A DNA stretch of 24,698 nt from JAVZLH01 sp049700435 (GTDB taxonomy: Archaea; Thermoproteota; Bathyarchaeia; Bathyarchaeales; Bathycorpusculaceae). A model generated the notes under the pieces. That model saw only the letters and a program-made list of their open reading frames with translations. It searched no databases and was not told the DNA's origin. Of the stretch, positions 7,354 through 14,791 are shown in pieces; the first letter of the stretch is position 1, and each line of letters opens with the position of its first letter. The position numbers and the translations under genes are program-made. The stretch spans positions 1-24,698 of the forward strand of contig JBNAVK010000021.1 of assembly GCA_049700435.1 (NCBI GenBank), written 5' to 3'.

Positions 7354-7361
7354 TTATAAAA
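7354..7361 (+). promoter_or_regulatory. TATA box of the RHH-ftsZ operon
   Basis: TTATAAAA followed by G is a near-ideal archaeal TATA box. Transcription would begin near 7383, leaving a leader of about 30 bases. That leader contains the ribosome site AGGAGGG at 7399-7405, nine bases before the ATG at 7415. Confidence 0.6.
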
Positions 7362-7414
7362 GTATAGCTCTTGTTTGTACACATTTTGAGGCTTACCTAG
7401 GAGGGAGAGTTTGA

Positions 7415-7570
7415 ATGAAGTTGATTACGCTGTATTTGCCTGAAACTTACCTAAAAGCTTTAGACCAGCTTGTGAATGAGAAGTTTTATCCCAACAGGGC
7501 TGAGGCGATTCGTGTAGCTATCCGTGACTTGATTAATTCTGAGGTTTGGCGGAGGTCCAAGGTTGGCTAA
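7415..7570 (+). CDS. Small ribbon-helix-helix regulator, CdrS-like
   Basis: This 51-residue protein starts at ATG 7415 after a strong AGGAGGG (7399-7405). Its N-terminal strand K-L-I-T-L-Y-L-P is followed by two helices: T-Y-L-K-A-L-D-Q-L-V, then the classic RHH stretch F-Y-P-N-R-A-E-A-I-R-V-A-I-R-D-L-I (25-40). It is a MetJ/Arc-type DNA-binding fold acting as a dimer, with the N-terminal strand contacting DNA. The last codons overlap the start of ftsZ by 8 bases. In haloarchaea a short RHH protein, CdrS, lies next to ftsZ2 and controls division genes; the same pairing here suggests a related job, which is inference from synteny and fold. Tandem repeats at the promoter fit autoregulation. Confidence 0.85.
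   Translation: MKLITLYLPETYLKALDQLVNEKFYPNRAEAIRVAIRDLINSEVWRRSKVG
7551..7556 (+). promoter_or_regulatory. Ribosome binding site fixing the TTG start of ftsZ
   Basis: GGAGGT sits inside the end of the RHH gene, six bases (CCAAGG) before TTG 7563. This supports TTG over the later in-frame GTG 7614 and ATG 7617, which have no comparable site. Confidence 0.7.
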
Positions 7571-8678
7571 AATTTGCCAAACAGAGCATCTGCTTAAGTT
7601 CAATGGGCACAGCGTGATGGGTGGCGACATACCGCAAATTGCAAACTGCCGCATAATGGTTGTCGGCGTAGGCGGGGCTGGCAACAACACTGTGACAAGG
7701 TTGATGGATATGGGCGTGACTGGTGCAGAGTGCGTGGCAGTAAATGCAGACGCCCTTCATTTAAGAAACTCAAAGGCTCACCGGAAAATTTTGATAGGTG
7801 AGAAACTCACGCGAGGGCTTGGGGTAGGCGGCGACCCAAAACTGGGAAAAGCGGCAATCGAAGAATCAAGAAAACATATCGAAGAATTGCTCTCAAACGT
7901 TGACATAGTTTTCATAACAGCTGGACTTGGCGGCGGAACTGGAACGGGAGCCACACCAGTCATCGCGGAAATCGCGAGGAAAAAGGGTGCGATAACGGTT
8001 GGTGTTGTAACGACACCCTTCAGAATTGAAAAGGGACGCATCGAATATGCGGCTAACGCATTAACAGAGATGCGAAGGCAATGCGACACTGTAGTGGTTA
8101 TAGACAATAACAAGTTGATGCAGCTTGTTCCACACATGCCAATAAACGATGCTTTCAAATTCGCAGACCAAGTCTTGGCAAACATGATTAAGGGAATTGT
8201 GGAGACAATTTCGGCGCCAAGCCTCATCAACCTCGACCTCGCAGACTTCAAAACAATTGTTAAACGCGGCGGAGTGGCGGTAATAGGCGTCGGCGAATCA
8301 GACGCGCCAAACCGCGCGGAAGAAGCAGTGCGAAGTGCCTTAAGAAGCCCATTCTTAGATGTGGATTATGCAGGAGCAACTGGAGCCCTAATACATGTTA
8401 CGGGCGACGCGCACATGACTATTGAAGAGGCAAATCGCGTTGGAGAAATAGTCACAGAAATGATGGATGGAAACGCCCTAGTCATTTGGGGAGCGCGAGT
8501 TAACCCAGAGCAAGACGGCAAACTTAAGGTCACTTTGGTTATGACAGGCATAAATTCGCCGCATATTCTAAGCGGGTTTGGAACAATCGCGCCACAACTG
8601 TACAATTTGGAGCCCTATGCTGAACCAGAAAAACCTTTGGGAATAGAGCTTAACCTATACCAGATGGAAAATTTCTAA
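7563..8678 (+). CDS. ftsZ: Cell division GTPase FtsZ
   Basis: The 371-residue tubulin-fold GTPase polymerises into the division ring. The nucleotide site shows V-V-G-V-G-G-A-G-N-N-T (33-43), V-N-A-D-A (60-64) and the tubulin signature G-L-G-G-G-T-G-T-G-A (121-130). The T7 loop N-L-D-L-A-D (223-228) supplies the catalytic acids that act on the neighbouring subunit's GTP. A short tail after the globular domain ends in an acidic-hydrophobic segment (I-E-L-N-L-Y-Q-M-E-N-F) that could be the peptide bound by a membrane anchor such as SepF; no sepF is in the window. The TTG start is supported by GGAGGT six bases upstream. It overlaps the RHH gene by 8 bp and is thus translationally coupled. The N-terminal extension of about 28 residues before the first strand is normal for archaea. 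Confidence 0.97.
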   Translation: MAKICQTEHLLKFNGHSVMGGDIPQIANCRIMVVGVGGAGNNTVTRLMDMGVTGAECVAVNADALHLRNSKAHRKILIGEKLTRGLGVGGDPKLGKAAIEESRKHIEELLSNVDIVFITAGLGGGTGTGATPVIAEIARKKGAITVGVVTTPFRIEKGRIEYAANALTEMRRQCDTVVVIDNNKLMQLVPHMPINDAFKFADQVLANMIKGIVETISAPSLINLDLADFKTIVKRGGVAVIGVGESDAPNRAEEAVRSALRSPFLDVDYAGATGALIHVTGDAHMTIEEANRVGEIVTEMMDGNALVIWGARVNPEQDGKLKVTLVMTGINSPHILSGFGTIAPQLYNLEPYAEPEKPLGIELNLYQMENF

Positions 8679-8707
8679 TATGCTGTCCTTTCCCCTATTC
8701 ATTTTTC

Positions 8708-9370
8708 TTAAAGCCTAAACCTCTTTTTAAGGGAGAGAGCTTCTCTTTTCAGCCTTGTCCCTAAAGGTATTGCGTTGCCAAAGGGTTCACATAAACCCTT
8801 ACCTATGGCTTTAACAATTTCGCCAATGTCCGGTTCTGCATCAACAACTGTGTAGGCGCAACCTATCTCTGGACCATAATGAGCATCGCTTCCCGCAACT
8901 TTGGCAACTCGAAGCATTGAAGCTATTTTTTCGCTTCGCTTTACTGAACGGTTGAATGGAATAGCAGAAGAATTTATCACTTCCACAGCGTCGAACTTGG
9001 CGCTAGTGCGTTTTCCCAAACTTTCCTTAAAAAAGGCTGAGGGGTGACAAGCAACAGCTATGCCGCCTGCCTCGTGAATTCTGTCCATAGTTTCATCTAC
9101 ACTGAGTTTCGGGGGAATCAACTCCTCAACGTTGAGTCCAATGACATGCCCATCTAAACTTGTAACTTCGATTCCAGGGATAACCAAACAGTGTGCGGTT
9201 CCAGCCATTTTTATGGCGCCTTCAATTGTGTCATGGTCTGTTATGGCTATTCCATCTAGTCCACGCTTTTTCACGTAAAAAACCAGTTCCTCTAGCTTAA
9301 TTATTGCATCGTAGGAGTAGCGTGTGTGAACGTGTATGTCTATTTTAACTCGCAGAAGCCCCACAACCAT
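8708..9370 (-). CDS. PHP-domain metal-dependent phosphoesterase
   Basis: The 220-residue product has the metal-ligand series of the PHP superfamily: H13-V-H15 with Y-S-Y-D (D21), D45-H46-D-T, E68 in P-G-I-E-V, H109 in A-C-H-P-S, and D162/H164 in G-S-D-A-H. Such stand-alone proteins (TrpH/YciV-like) hydrolyse phosphate esters or nucleotides with two or three metal ions; the substrate cannot be told from sequence. The C-terminus after about residue 190 is basic. It starts 9 bases after the metG stop, so it is probably in the metG operon. It ends 29 bp from ftsZ, tail to tail. The start may be a few codons later, near V-K-I-D-I-H-V-H, since the first seven residues are not part of the domain. 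Confidence 0.85.
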   Translation of the reverse strand: MVVGLLRVKIDIHVHTRYSYDAIIKLEELVFYVKKRGLDGIAITDHDTIEGAIKMAGTAHCLVIPGIEVTSLDGHVIGLNVEELIPPKLSVDETMDRIHEAGGIAVACHPSAFFKESLGKRTSAKFDAVEVINSSAIPFNRSVKRSEKIASMLRVAKVAGSDAHYGPEIGCAYTVVDAEPDIGEIVKAIGKGLCEPFGNAIPLGTRLKREALSLKKRFRL

Positions 9371-9379
9371 ATAAAGTCT

Positions 9380-11080
9380 TCAAGCAGAGGTTGCCAGCTT
9401 TTCCCTCACCTTTTCCAGCATCTCGTCCAATTGACGTTCGTCAGCCTCTATCTTTCTGAATAAGGGTTTAGCCTCAGCTATTTTGTGATTTGGTGGCAGA
9501 GGCTCTAGCGCTTCACTCCATTTGTGGTCGAAGACGCTTCCATCAAGCCTTAAGGTTTTCCAAATGTCCTCTGCTGTGAATGGAATGAAGGGCGCTGAAA
9601 CGATTGCAAGTGCCTTAACAATTTGCGCAGCTACATAGATGACGTTTGCCGCTTTGGCTTCGTCTCTTTTTATTAGTTTCCACGGCTCTTTATCGTTCAA
9701 GTACTGGTTTCCCAAGCGGCCTATGCTCATCATGGTGTTCGCTGCTGCTTGAAGCCGGCATTCCTCGATTTCTTCCGCAACCTCATCAACTTTTTCTTTG
9801 AGTATTTTCAGAATATGCTTTGCGTCTTTATCCAGCTTTTCCGGTTTAGGAATCACGCTTTCAAAGTGCGTATTCACGAATTTTAGCGTTCTGTGGATGA
9901 AGTTGCCGAAGGTGTCATTTAAGTCTGCATTAACTTTTTCAATAAAAAGTTCCCAAGAAAAGTTTGTGTCCTTCGTTTCCGGTCTTGTCGCTATTAGGAA
10001 GTACCGCCAATAATCAGGCGGGAAAAGCTCCAAGGCTTCATCTATCCATATGCCGATTCTGTGGCTTTTTGAAGCTTTTTCGCCTTTAAACTGGAGGAAT
10101 TCTGTGGCTGAAACGTTCCATGGTAGGTTGTAATTTTCGCCCGAAGCTAAAAGCAGTGCTGGAAGGATTATTGTGTGGAATGGAATGTTATCCTTCCCAA
10201 CAAAATATAGGGTTTTCGCATCCTTGTTAAACCAGTATTCCCTCCACCCTTCGGGTTCACCGTGGTTTCTAAAGTATTCTATTGTTGCTGAAACATAGCC
10301 CAAAACAGCCTCAACCCAAACATAAATCGTCTTGCCTTCCGCTTCTGGGAAAGGTGCTGGAATTCCCCATGCTACGTCTCTTGTCACGGCTCTGGGCTTT
10401 AGGCCTTCCCTTACAAGGTTTAGGCTGAAGTTTTTTGTGCTAGTTGAAAGCTGCTCATTACTCTCCAAATACTCTGCGAGCTTATCTGAAAGCTTTGAGA
10501 GGTCAATATACCAGTGTTTTGTAGTTTTTAATACAGGTTTGCCCTTACAGATTACACAGTAGGGCTCAATTAACGTGGTTGGCTCCAAAAGTCTTCCACA
10601 AGAATCGCATTGATCTCCACGTGCACGTTCATGACCACAATAGGGGCATTTTCCTTCAACAAATCTGTCTGGCAAAAAGCGCTTGCATTTTTCGCAGTAT
10701 AGCATTGGCGTTTCTTGCGTGGATATGTAGCCGTTTCTGTATATCTTCAATAGGTGGTTTTGGACGAACTCCTTATGCACGGGGCTTTCTGTTCGTGTGT
10801 AGTTGTCGTAGGATATCCCCCATTTTTTAAACAACTCTGATACTTTCGCGTGGTTTCTATCCGTCAACTCTTTGGGATGTATTCCAAGCCTGATGGCTTC
10901 CACTTCTATTGGTGTCCCATGCTCGTCTGAACCGCTAACAAGCAGAACATCTTCGCCCTTCAACCTGTAATATCTGGCGACAACATCCGCGGACAAAACA
11001 GAGCCAACTAAGTTGCCGAGGTGAGGTGTTACGTTTATGTAAGGCCATGCGGATGTAACTAAAACTTTTCCGAGTTTTAC
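9380..11080 (-). CDS. metG: Methionyl-tRNA synthetase (no canonical start codon visible)
   Basis: The readable protein runs from GTA 11080: V-K-L-G-K-V-L-V-T-S-A-W-P-Y-I-N, then P-H-L-G-N (HIGH motif), and G-S-D-E-H-G-T-P. Paired zinc knuckles follow (Y-C-x2-C, C-P-Y-C, C-D-S-C, C-V-I-C), then K-D-N-I-P-F-H, and E-K-A-S-K-S (KMSKS motif) and an anticodon-binding helical domain. It is about 566 residues and lacks the C-terminal EMAP-like tRNA-binding domain. It charges tRNA-Met. The first ATG/GTG/TTG in frame is TTG 10996, which would delete the HIGH motif, so it cannot be the true start. GGAGGT at 11089-11084 marks the ribosome site, but the GTG overlapping it (11085-11083) is one frame off and meets TAA at once. 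Either one base is missing near 11083 or a rare start codon is used. Confidence 0.93.
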   Translation of the reverse strand, partial: VKLGKVLVTSAWPYINVTPHLGNLVGSVLSADVVARYYRLKGEDVLLVSGSDEHGTPIEVEAIRLGIHPKELTDRNHAKVSELFKKWGISYDNYTRTESPVHKEFVQNHLLKIYRNGYISTQETPMLYCEKCKRFLPDRFVEGKCPYCGHERARGDQCDSCGRLLEPTTLIEPYCVICKGKPVLKTTKHWYIDLSKLSDKLAEYLESNEQLSTSTKNFSLNLVREGLKPRAVTRDVAWGIPAPFPEAEGKTIYVWVEAVLGYVSATIEYFRNHGEPEGWREYWFNKDAKTLYFVGKDNIPFHTIILPALLLASGENYNLPWNVSATEFLQFKGEKASKSHRIGIWIDEALELFPPDYWRYFLIATRPETKDTNFSWELFIEKVNADLNDTFGNFIHRTLKFVNTHFESVIPKPEKLDKDAKHILKILKEKVDEVAEEIEECRLQAAANTMMSIGRLGNQYLNDKEPWKLIKRDEAKAANVIYVAAQIVKALAIVSAPFIPFTAEDIWKTLRLDGSVFDHKWSEALEPLPPNHKIAEAKPLFRKIEADERQLDEMLEKVREKLATSA

Positions 11081-11100
11081 GGCACCTCCAAACGCTTGGA

Positions 11101-11108
11101 ATTATAAA
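11101..11108 (-). promoter_or_regulatory. TATA box of metG
   Basis: Minus-strand TTTATAAT lies about 24 bp (centre) before the first readable metG codon near 11080. This would give an almost leaderless message. A second AT-rich site further up (near 11128) could serve if the GGAGGT at 11089-11084 is used for initiation. Confidence 0.45.
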
Positions 11109-11165
11109 CGTGGTTCTATTACTTAAACAAAATGGAAAAAAGCATTAAGAAAAGAAAAACGCGGG

Positions 11166-11747
11166 TTATTCTGCTTTTTCTTCTGCTTTCCAGACAACTT
11201 GGGATTTGCGGCCTGAAAGGAATATTGTTGCGGCTAGTATTATTGTGCAGACGATTGTCAACACTACGAGAATCGTGAAAAGCGTCACCAGGTCATCCAT
11301 GTCTTGAAGCAACACTGGATATGGCACAACGACGTTTAACGGCACACTGTCTTGATGTGAGTATATGTTTCCCCCGAATTCGTAATAGACTCTAAATCTG
11401 ATATCACCGCCAACCGCTCTTGAATCGTCGGGTATCTTGAATGTATCTGTAGCGCTGTAATTTTCACCTTGAGAAATTACAACATTTGCAATTGTGACGG
11501 TCTGGTTGCCTCCCCAGACTGGACTGTACCATGGATATTCTATTGTAACGTTCTTAAGAATGGCAGCATCAGGGCTAGAATTATATACCCAGAATTTCAA
11601 TGTCCCCGATTCCCCTGGTTTATAGTATGTTTTGTCAACGTAGCCATAAATGTCCAAGCTGGGAGCAGCTTTGGTTAGTGATGCAGAAGTCAGCATCAAC
11701 GTTAATATCACAGCTGCTGTAAAGGTTAACATAACTTTTTCTTTCAT
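11166..11747 (-). CDS. Exported membrane-anchored surface protein with Ig-like domain
   Basis: The product has an N-terminal signal peptide (hydrophobic core about residues 6-22, followed by a likely cleavage region A-S-L-T-K-A-A-P). An extracellular domain of about 125 residues comes next, with Y-K-P-G-E-S-G-T-L-K-F-W-V-Y-N and several N-x-S/T sites. A C-terminal membrane helix (about 150-180) and a short charged cytoplasmic tail end the protein. The extracellular part resembles the CARDB/NEW3-like beta-sandwich (COG1361-type) domains common on archaeal surfaces, where they act in adhesion or S-layer contacts. No catalytic motif is visible. A GTG at 11756 also opens the frame, but it lies inside the AGGTGATC ribosome site (11758-11751), so ATG 11747 (193 residues) is preferred. 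It lies 33 bp after the start of intergenic DNA following trm1, on the same strand. Confidence 0.65.
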   Translation of the reverse strand: MKEKVMLTFTAAVILTLMLTSASLTKAAPSLDIYGYVDKTYYKPGESGTLKFWVYNSSPDAAILKNVTIEYPWYSPVWGGNQTVTIANVVISQGENYSATDTFKIPDDSRAVGGDIRFRVYYEFGGNIYSHQDSVPLNVVVPYPVLLQDMDDLVTLFTILVVLTIVCTIILAATIFLSGRKSQVVWKAEEKAE

Positions 11748-11750
11748 CAG

Positions 11751-11758
11751 GATCACCT
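11751..11758 (-). promoter_or_regulatory. Ribosome site fixing the ATG of the surface protein
   Basis: AGGTGATC is complementary to the 3' end of archaeal 16S rRNA (GATCACCT) and ends three bases before ATG 11747. It overlaps the alternative GTG at 11756, arguing against that start. Confidence 0.6.
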
Positions 11759-11789
11759 ACTTTAGACTTTGTTAGTTTTATGTTACTAT

Positions 11790-13037
11790 TTAAAATTTGC
11801 CATGATTAGCATTTAACCGTGATATTATTAGTTCCTGCAAGATTTTCTTCATATTTGCAGATGATGCATCTGTCCTTATTCCCTTCGGATTGAAGTGGGT
11901 ACGTGTCGACCGGAATCCTTTCTCTCTTAAAACCCTTACGACCTCGCTAACTGATGGAACTGGAAAACTCAGTTTATCACATATTTTGTCTAGGACATAA
12001 TAAGTTGTTGGCGCGTCAACCTCGTTTCTTACCAGCGACAAAATCTTGTAAACTTCGTTCTTTTTTTCAAACTTCCTATTTCTAACATCTTTTTCCATCA
12101 ATTCACAAAAGTCTACGTGAAAAATTTTTCCAAGCCATAGCGGACCGGCAAATTCCATTTTTGAACTACATTCTGGGCATACGATGCTAGTGTTGCTTGC
12201 GAAGAGTTTGTGCACAGTTTCTCTGTGAAAACAATTGAAGCAGTGTAGTATATAGCCCATTTTTCTAATGCTTTCATCGGCTTTTGTTGCGCCATATTTT
12301 AGTTTTGCGTAGACGCGGATGTAATGGTCTGTGCTGTGGCTGAAAAGCACACTTATGCCCATATCATATTTTGCCGCTGTGGTTGCAAGGCACCCAGCTA
12401 CGAGCCTAACGGCTATTTCGTGGCAGTATTCCGTACGCAAAGGTTTTCCGCCGTACTTGCGTATGCATGCTTTTGTGTGGACGCCGCAGAGGGGCGCCAT
12501 GTCAGTTGCTGTTATGGCTAGAAAACCATCGTCGCGTAGGGCGCGAATGGCAGAATCAAGGTATGGCACGGGTGAACCGAAGGGGTCTATGTCTACGGCG
12601 TCGAATCTTTTGCGTGGAGCGGCGTAACGGCTCAAAAGGAAGTTTGCATCTTCATTTTCTACGCATATGTATTCGGTTAAGGCGTTTAGCTGCACATTAT
12701 ATTTTGCCAGTTTAAAAGCTTTCGGATTAATGTCGTTGATTAAAACTTTTTTAACACCATCAACTTCTACGGCAAAGCGTATCCCCCTAACGCCGCAGCC
12801 AGCAAGGGGCTCGCACACGCAGATTTCGCGGTTCACCATCCTTTGGTAGGCTTGTAGAGCTAGAACCGCTATGTCGCGGTTCAGCTCCATAACTGGATTG
12901 TAGAAAACGGGAGCCTTGGAAGGCGCGTATTCCCAGGGCTCTTTCACAAAAGCTTCAAGTTTTGGAACAAGCACCCTAACCTTGCCTTCCTTAACTATTT
13001 CCGTTGGAAAATCAATCTCTGGTTTTTCGCTTTTCAT
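11790..13037 (-). CDS. trm1: tRNA (guanine26-N2)-dimethyltransferase Trm1
   Basis: The 415-residue enzyme methylates N2 of G26 in tRNA using SAM. It opens with F-P-T-E-I-V-K-E-G-K-V (10-20), typical of Trm1. The SAM site is C-E-P-L-A-G-C-G-V-R-G-I-R (75-87), the acidic strand is N-D-I-N-P (101-105), and the catalytic motif is D-I-D-P-F-G-S-P (149-156). A zinc ribbon in the C-terminal domain is formed by C266-x2-C269 and C287-x2-C290. The C-terminus carries a Trm1-specific winged segment with T-H-F-N-P-K-G-I-R-T-D. The start ATG overlaps the marC stop as ATGA (13034-13037), so translation is coupled to marC. Length and motifs are all normal for archaea. Confidence 0.95.
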   Translation of the reverse strand: MKSEKPEIDFPTEIVKEGKVRVLVPKLEAFVKEPWEYAPSKAPVFYNPVMELNRDIAVLALQAYQRMVNREICVCEPLAGCGVRGIRFAVEVDGVKKVLINDINPKAFKLAKYNVQLNALTEYICVENEDANFLLSRYAAPRKRFDAVDIDPFGSPVPYLDSAIRALRDDGFLAITATDMAPLCGVHTKACIRKYGGKPLRTEYCHEIAVRLVAGCLATTAAKYDMGISVLFSHSTDHYIRVYAKLKYGATKADESIRKMGYILHCFNCFHRETVHKLFASNTSIVCPECSSKMEFAGPLWLGKIFHVDFCELMEKDVRNRKFEKKNEVYKILSLVRNEVDAPTTYYVLDKICDKLSFPVPSVSEVVRVLREKGFRSTRTHFNPKGIRTDASSANMKKILQELIISRLNANHGKF

Positions 13038-13801
13038 ACCGTTGCTATACCCCAGTCTAGTAAGGCTGAATGTATCATTTGTGAGGCTATCGCTGCTAAT
13101 ATTACGGCCATTACTCGGCTTGCCGCTTGAACACCGTTATTACCGACTGCTGATACAAGCAGAGGGGCAAAGCAAAGCGTTAAGTACACGCCTATGGCAG
13201 CTATTAAGCCGCCAATTAGAACGTTTACTATAGTGTAGGTGTTTGATAAAACAATAAGGGTTGTCATGGTTCCCGGTCCAACAAGAAGCGGCGTCGCTAA
13301 TGGCACAACTGCTACTTGTTTTATATCTATTGCCTTTGACCTTGACATTCCGCTGAGCATGTCTATCGCTAGTATCAGCAGCAAGATTCCTCCGCCGAAC
13401 TTGAAGTTTGTAACGGAAACATCTAGAGCTGTCAATATTAATGGTCCAAAAAGGGCGAAAGTTAGCAAAAGAACTATAACTATTAGCGTAGTTGTGCTTG
13501 TTATTTTGCGCCTTTCATCATCCTTAAGTTTGCCAGTGTATATGAGAAACGTCGGAATCGTGCTTATTGGGTTCATTATCGTGAAGAGTTGGATTGTTAT
13601 GTTGAGAATGGCTGCAGGTTCGATTTGAATCCACTCTCTTAAGCCGCCCACCGTAAACCTAAAGGACGTTAAGAAAACCAGCAGAATTACGGCTAGTAAC
13701 AGAGCCAGCCTAAAAACGCTGCCATGCCTACGAATTATCCATTCGCTAAGCTGCTTTTCAAAGGAGGAAACCGTCCTTTCACGTTCCTTCTCGCCGCTCA
13801 T
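13034..13801 (-). CDS. MarC family integral membrane protein
   Basis: The product is a 255-residue protein with about six or seven membrane segments. The two MarC half-signatures are visible: L-F-T-I-M-N-P-I-S-T-I-P-T-F in the first half and V-P-L-A-T-P-L-L-V-G-P-G-T-M in the second, the inverted-repeat pore motifs of this family. An extra hydrophobic N-terminal segment (about residues 30-50) precedes the core. MarC proteins are poorly understood; despite the name, a role in multiple antibiotic resistance was not upheld, and amino-acid or small-molecule export has been proposed. I chose ATG 13801 because GGAGG lies six bases upstream (13812-13808); an upstream ATG at 13819 contains that site within its own reading and is unlikely. 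Its TGA overlaps the trm1 ATG. Confidence 0.88.
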   Translation of the reverse strand: MSGEKERERTVSSFEKQLSEWIIRRHGSVFRLALLLAVILLVFLTSFRFTVGGLREWIQIEPAAILNITIQLFTIMNPISTIPTFLIYTGKLKDDERRKITSTTTLIVIVLLLTFALFGPLILTALDVSVTNFKFGGGILLLILAIDMLSGMSRSKAIDIKQVAVVPLATPLLVGPGTMTTLIVLSNTYTIVNVLIGGLIAAIGVYLTLCFAPLLVSAVGNNGVQAASRVMAVILAAIASQMIHSALLDWGIATV

Positions 13802-13807
13802 AATCAG

Positions 13808-13812
13808 CCTCC
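13808..13812 (-). promoter_or_regulatory. Ribosome site fixing the marC start
   Basis: Minus-strand GGAGG followed by the six bases CTGATT and then ATG 13801. It decides against the in-frame ATG at 13819. Confidence 0.6.
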
Positions 13813-13890
13813 AGCCCATAATAACACTTTAACTAGGATAGACTATTTACGCTGGATATTAGACTTCTGTTTTAGTAGCACCAAAACATT

Positions 13891-13902
13891 TTAACATGTT
13901 AA
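13891..13902 (+). promoter_or_regulatory. Perfect 12-bp palindrome before the dppA-like gene
   Basis: TTAACATGTTAA is self-complementary over 12 bp. It sits 26-37 bp before ATG 13928, overlapping the expected TATA region (TTTTAACA), in the divergent region shared with marC. A dimeric repressor could act here; it may also be chance in AT-rich DNA. Confidence 0.35.
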
Positions 13903-13927
13903 GACAAATGCATAAGCGAGGGATTGC

Positions 13928-14779
13928 ATGAAAGCGTTTATTTCAGTTGATTTAGAAGGTATGCCATACATCGTTATTCCGGGACATTTAAACCTTAAAG
14001 GCTCTCTATACGAGGAAGCCAGAAAAATTGCCACAAAAATCACTTTAACCGTAGCCGAAGAGCTGCATAAGAATGGATTCAACGAGGTTATTGTTGCCGA
14101 CAGCCATGGGCCTATGGTTAACCTCTTAGTGGAGAATTTGCCAGAGTATGTGGAAATTATTAGGGGTTTTCCCAGACCCTTCAGCATGGTTTCAGGCGTA
14201 GAAGGTTGTGATGCTGCTGTTTTTCTTGGTTATCACGCAAAGTATGGAACGGCCAAATCCGTCTTCGACCACACCTATAGCGGGGGAAGCATGAGTAAGA
14301 TTGAGGTTAACGGTGTTGAGGCAAGCGAGTTCCTCATGAACGCCTATGTCGCTGGCGAATTCCACGTACCAGTAATCTTGGTTGCTGGTGAGGCACAGCT
14401 TATCAAGGATGATGTTAAAAAGTGGGCTCCTTGGGCTGAAACCATAGCCTTGAAGGAGTCGCTCAGTAGAGTTTCTGCTAAAAGCCCCAGTATGGCGAAG
14501 ATCGAGGGAGATTTAAGAGAAAGCGTTAGAAGAGCGGCATCCAATTTTAAACCGCACTCAATTTCTAAGCTTTTGATAGCCAATAAACCCGTTAATATGC
14601 GAATAACCTTCTTAGCCAGCCAATTTGCAGATGTCGCAGAATTTCTGCCTTCTGTAAAAAGAATTGACGGATTAAGGGTAGAGTACACAGCAAATGACAT
14701 GGTTGAAGCCTACAAAATTTTCGAATTGTTGGCACTTGCTGCAAGCGGCATGACAGCCCTCCTAGCAAAGCTAGAATAG
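13928..14779 (+). CDS. M55 family D-aminopeptidase (DppA-like)
   Basis: The 283-residue product matches the DppA family of zinc peptidases, which release N-terminal D-amino acids from peptides. Expected metal ligands are present: D8 and E10 in S-V-D-L-E-G, H60 in A-D-S-H-G-P, H103 in G-Y-H-A-K-Y-G-T, and E134 in N-G-V-E-A-S-E. The N-G-V-E-A-S-E-F-L-M-N-A and V-P-V-I-L-V-A-G-E segments are family hallmarks. I do not see the Cys nucleophile proposed for Bacillus DppA near residue 115 (here S-V-F-D-H-T), so specificity is uncertain. ATG 13928 has GAGGG five bases upstream. The TAG stop at 14777-14779 is in the same frame as the following THEP1-like gene. The family may act in peptide recycling. 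Confidence 0.88.
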   Translation: MKAFISVDLEGMPYIVIPGHLNLKGSLYEEARKIATKITLTVAEELHKNGFNEVIVADSHGPMVNLLVENLPEYVEIIRGFPRPFSMVSGVEGCDAAVFLGYHAKYGTAKSVFDHTYSGGSMSKIEVNGVEASEFLMNAYVAGEFHVPVILVAGEAQLIKDDVKKWAPWAETIALKESLSRVSAKSPSMAKIEGDLRESVRRAASNFKPHSISKLLIANKPVNMRITFLASQFADVAEFLPSVKRIDGLRVEYTANDMVEAYKIFELLALAASGMTALLAKLE

Positions 14780-14791
14780 CTATCGAAGTGG

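Noticed and set aside
7778..8251. Long minus-strand open frame (157 codons) opposite ftsZ
   Set aside because: It is antisense to a fully conserved gene, has no ribosome site, and its composition (Ser/Pro/Ala-rich) is that of a reading-frame shadow.
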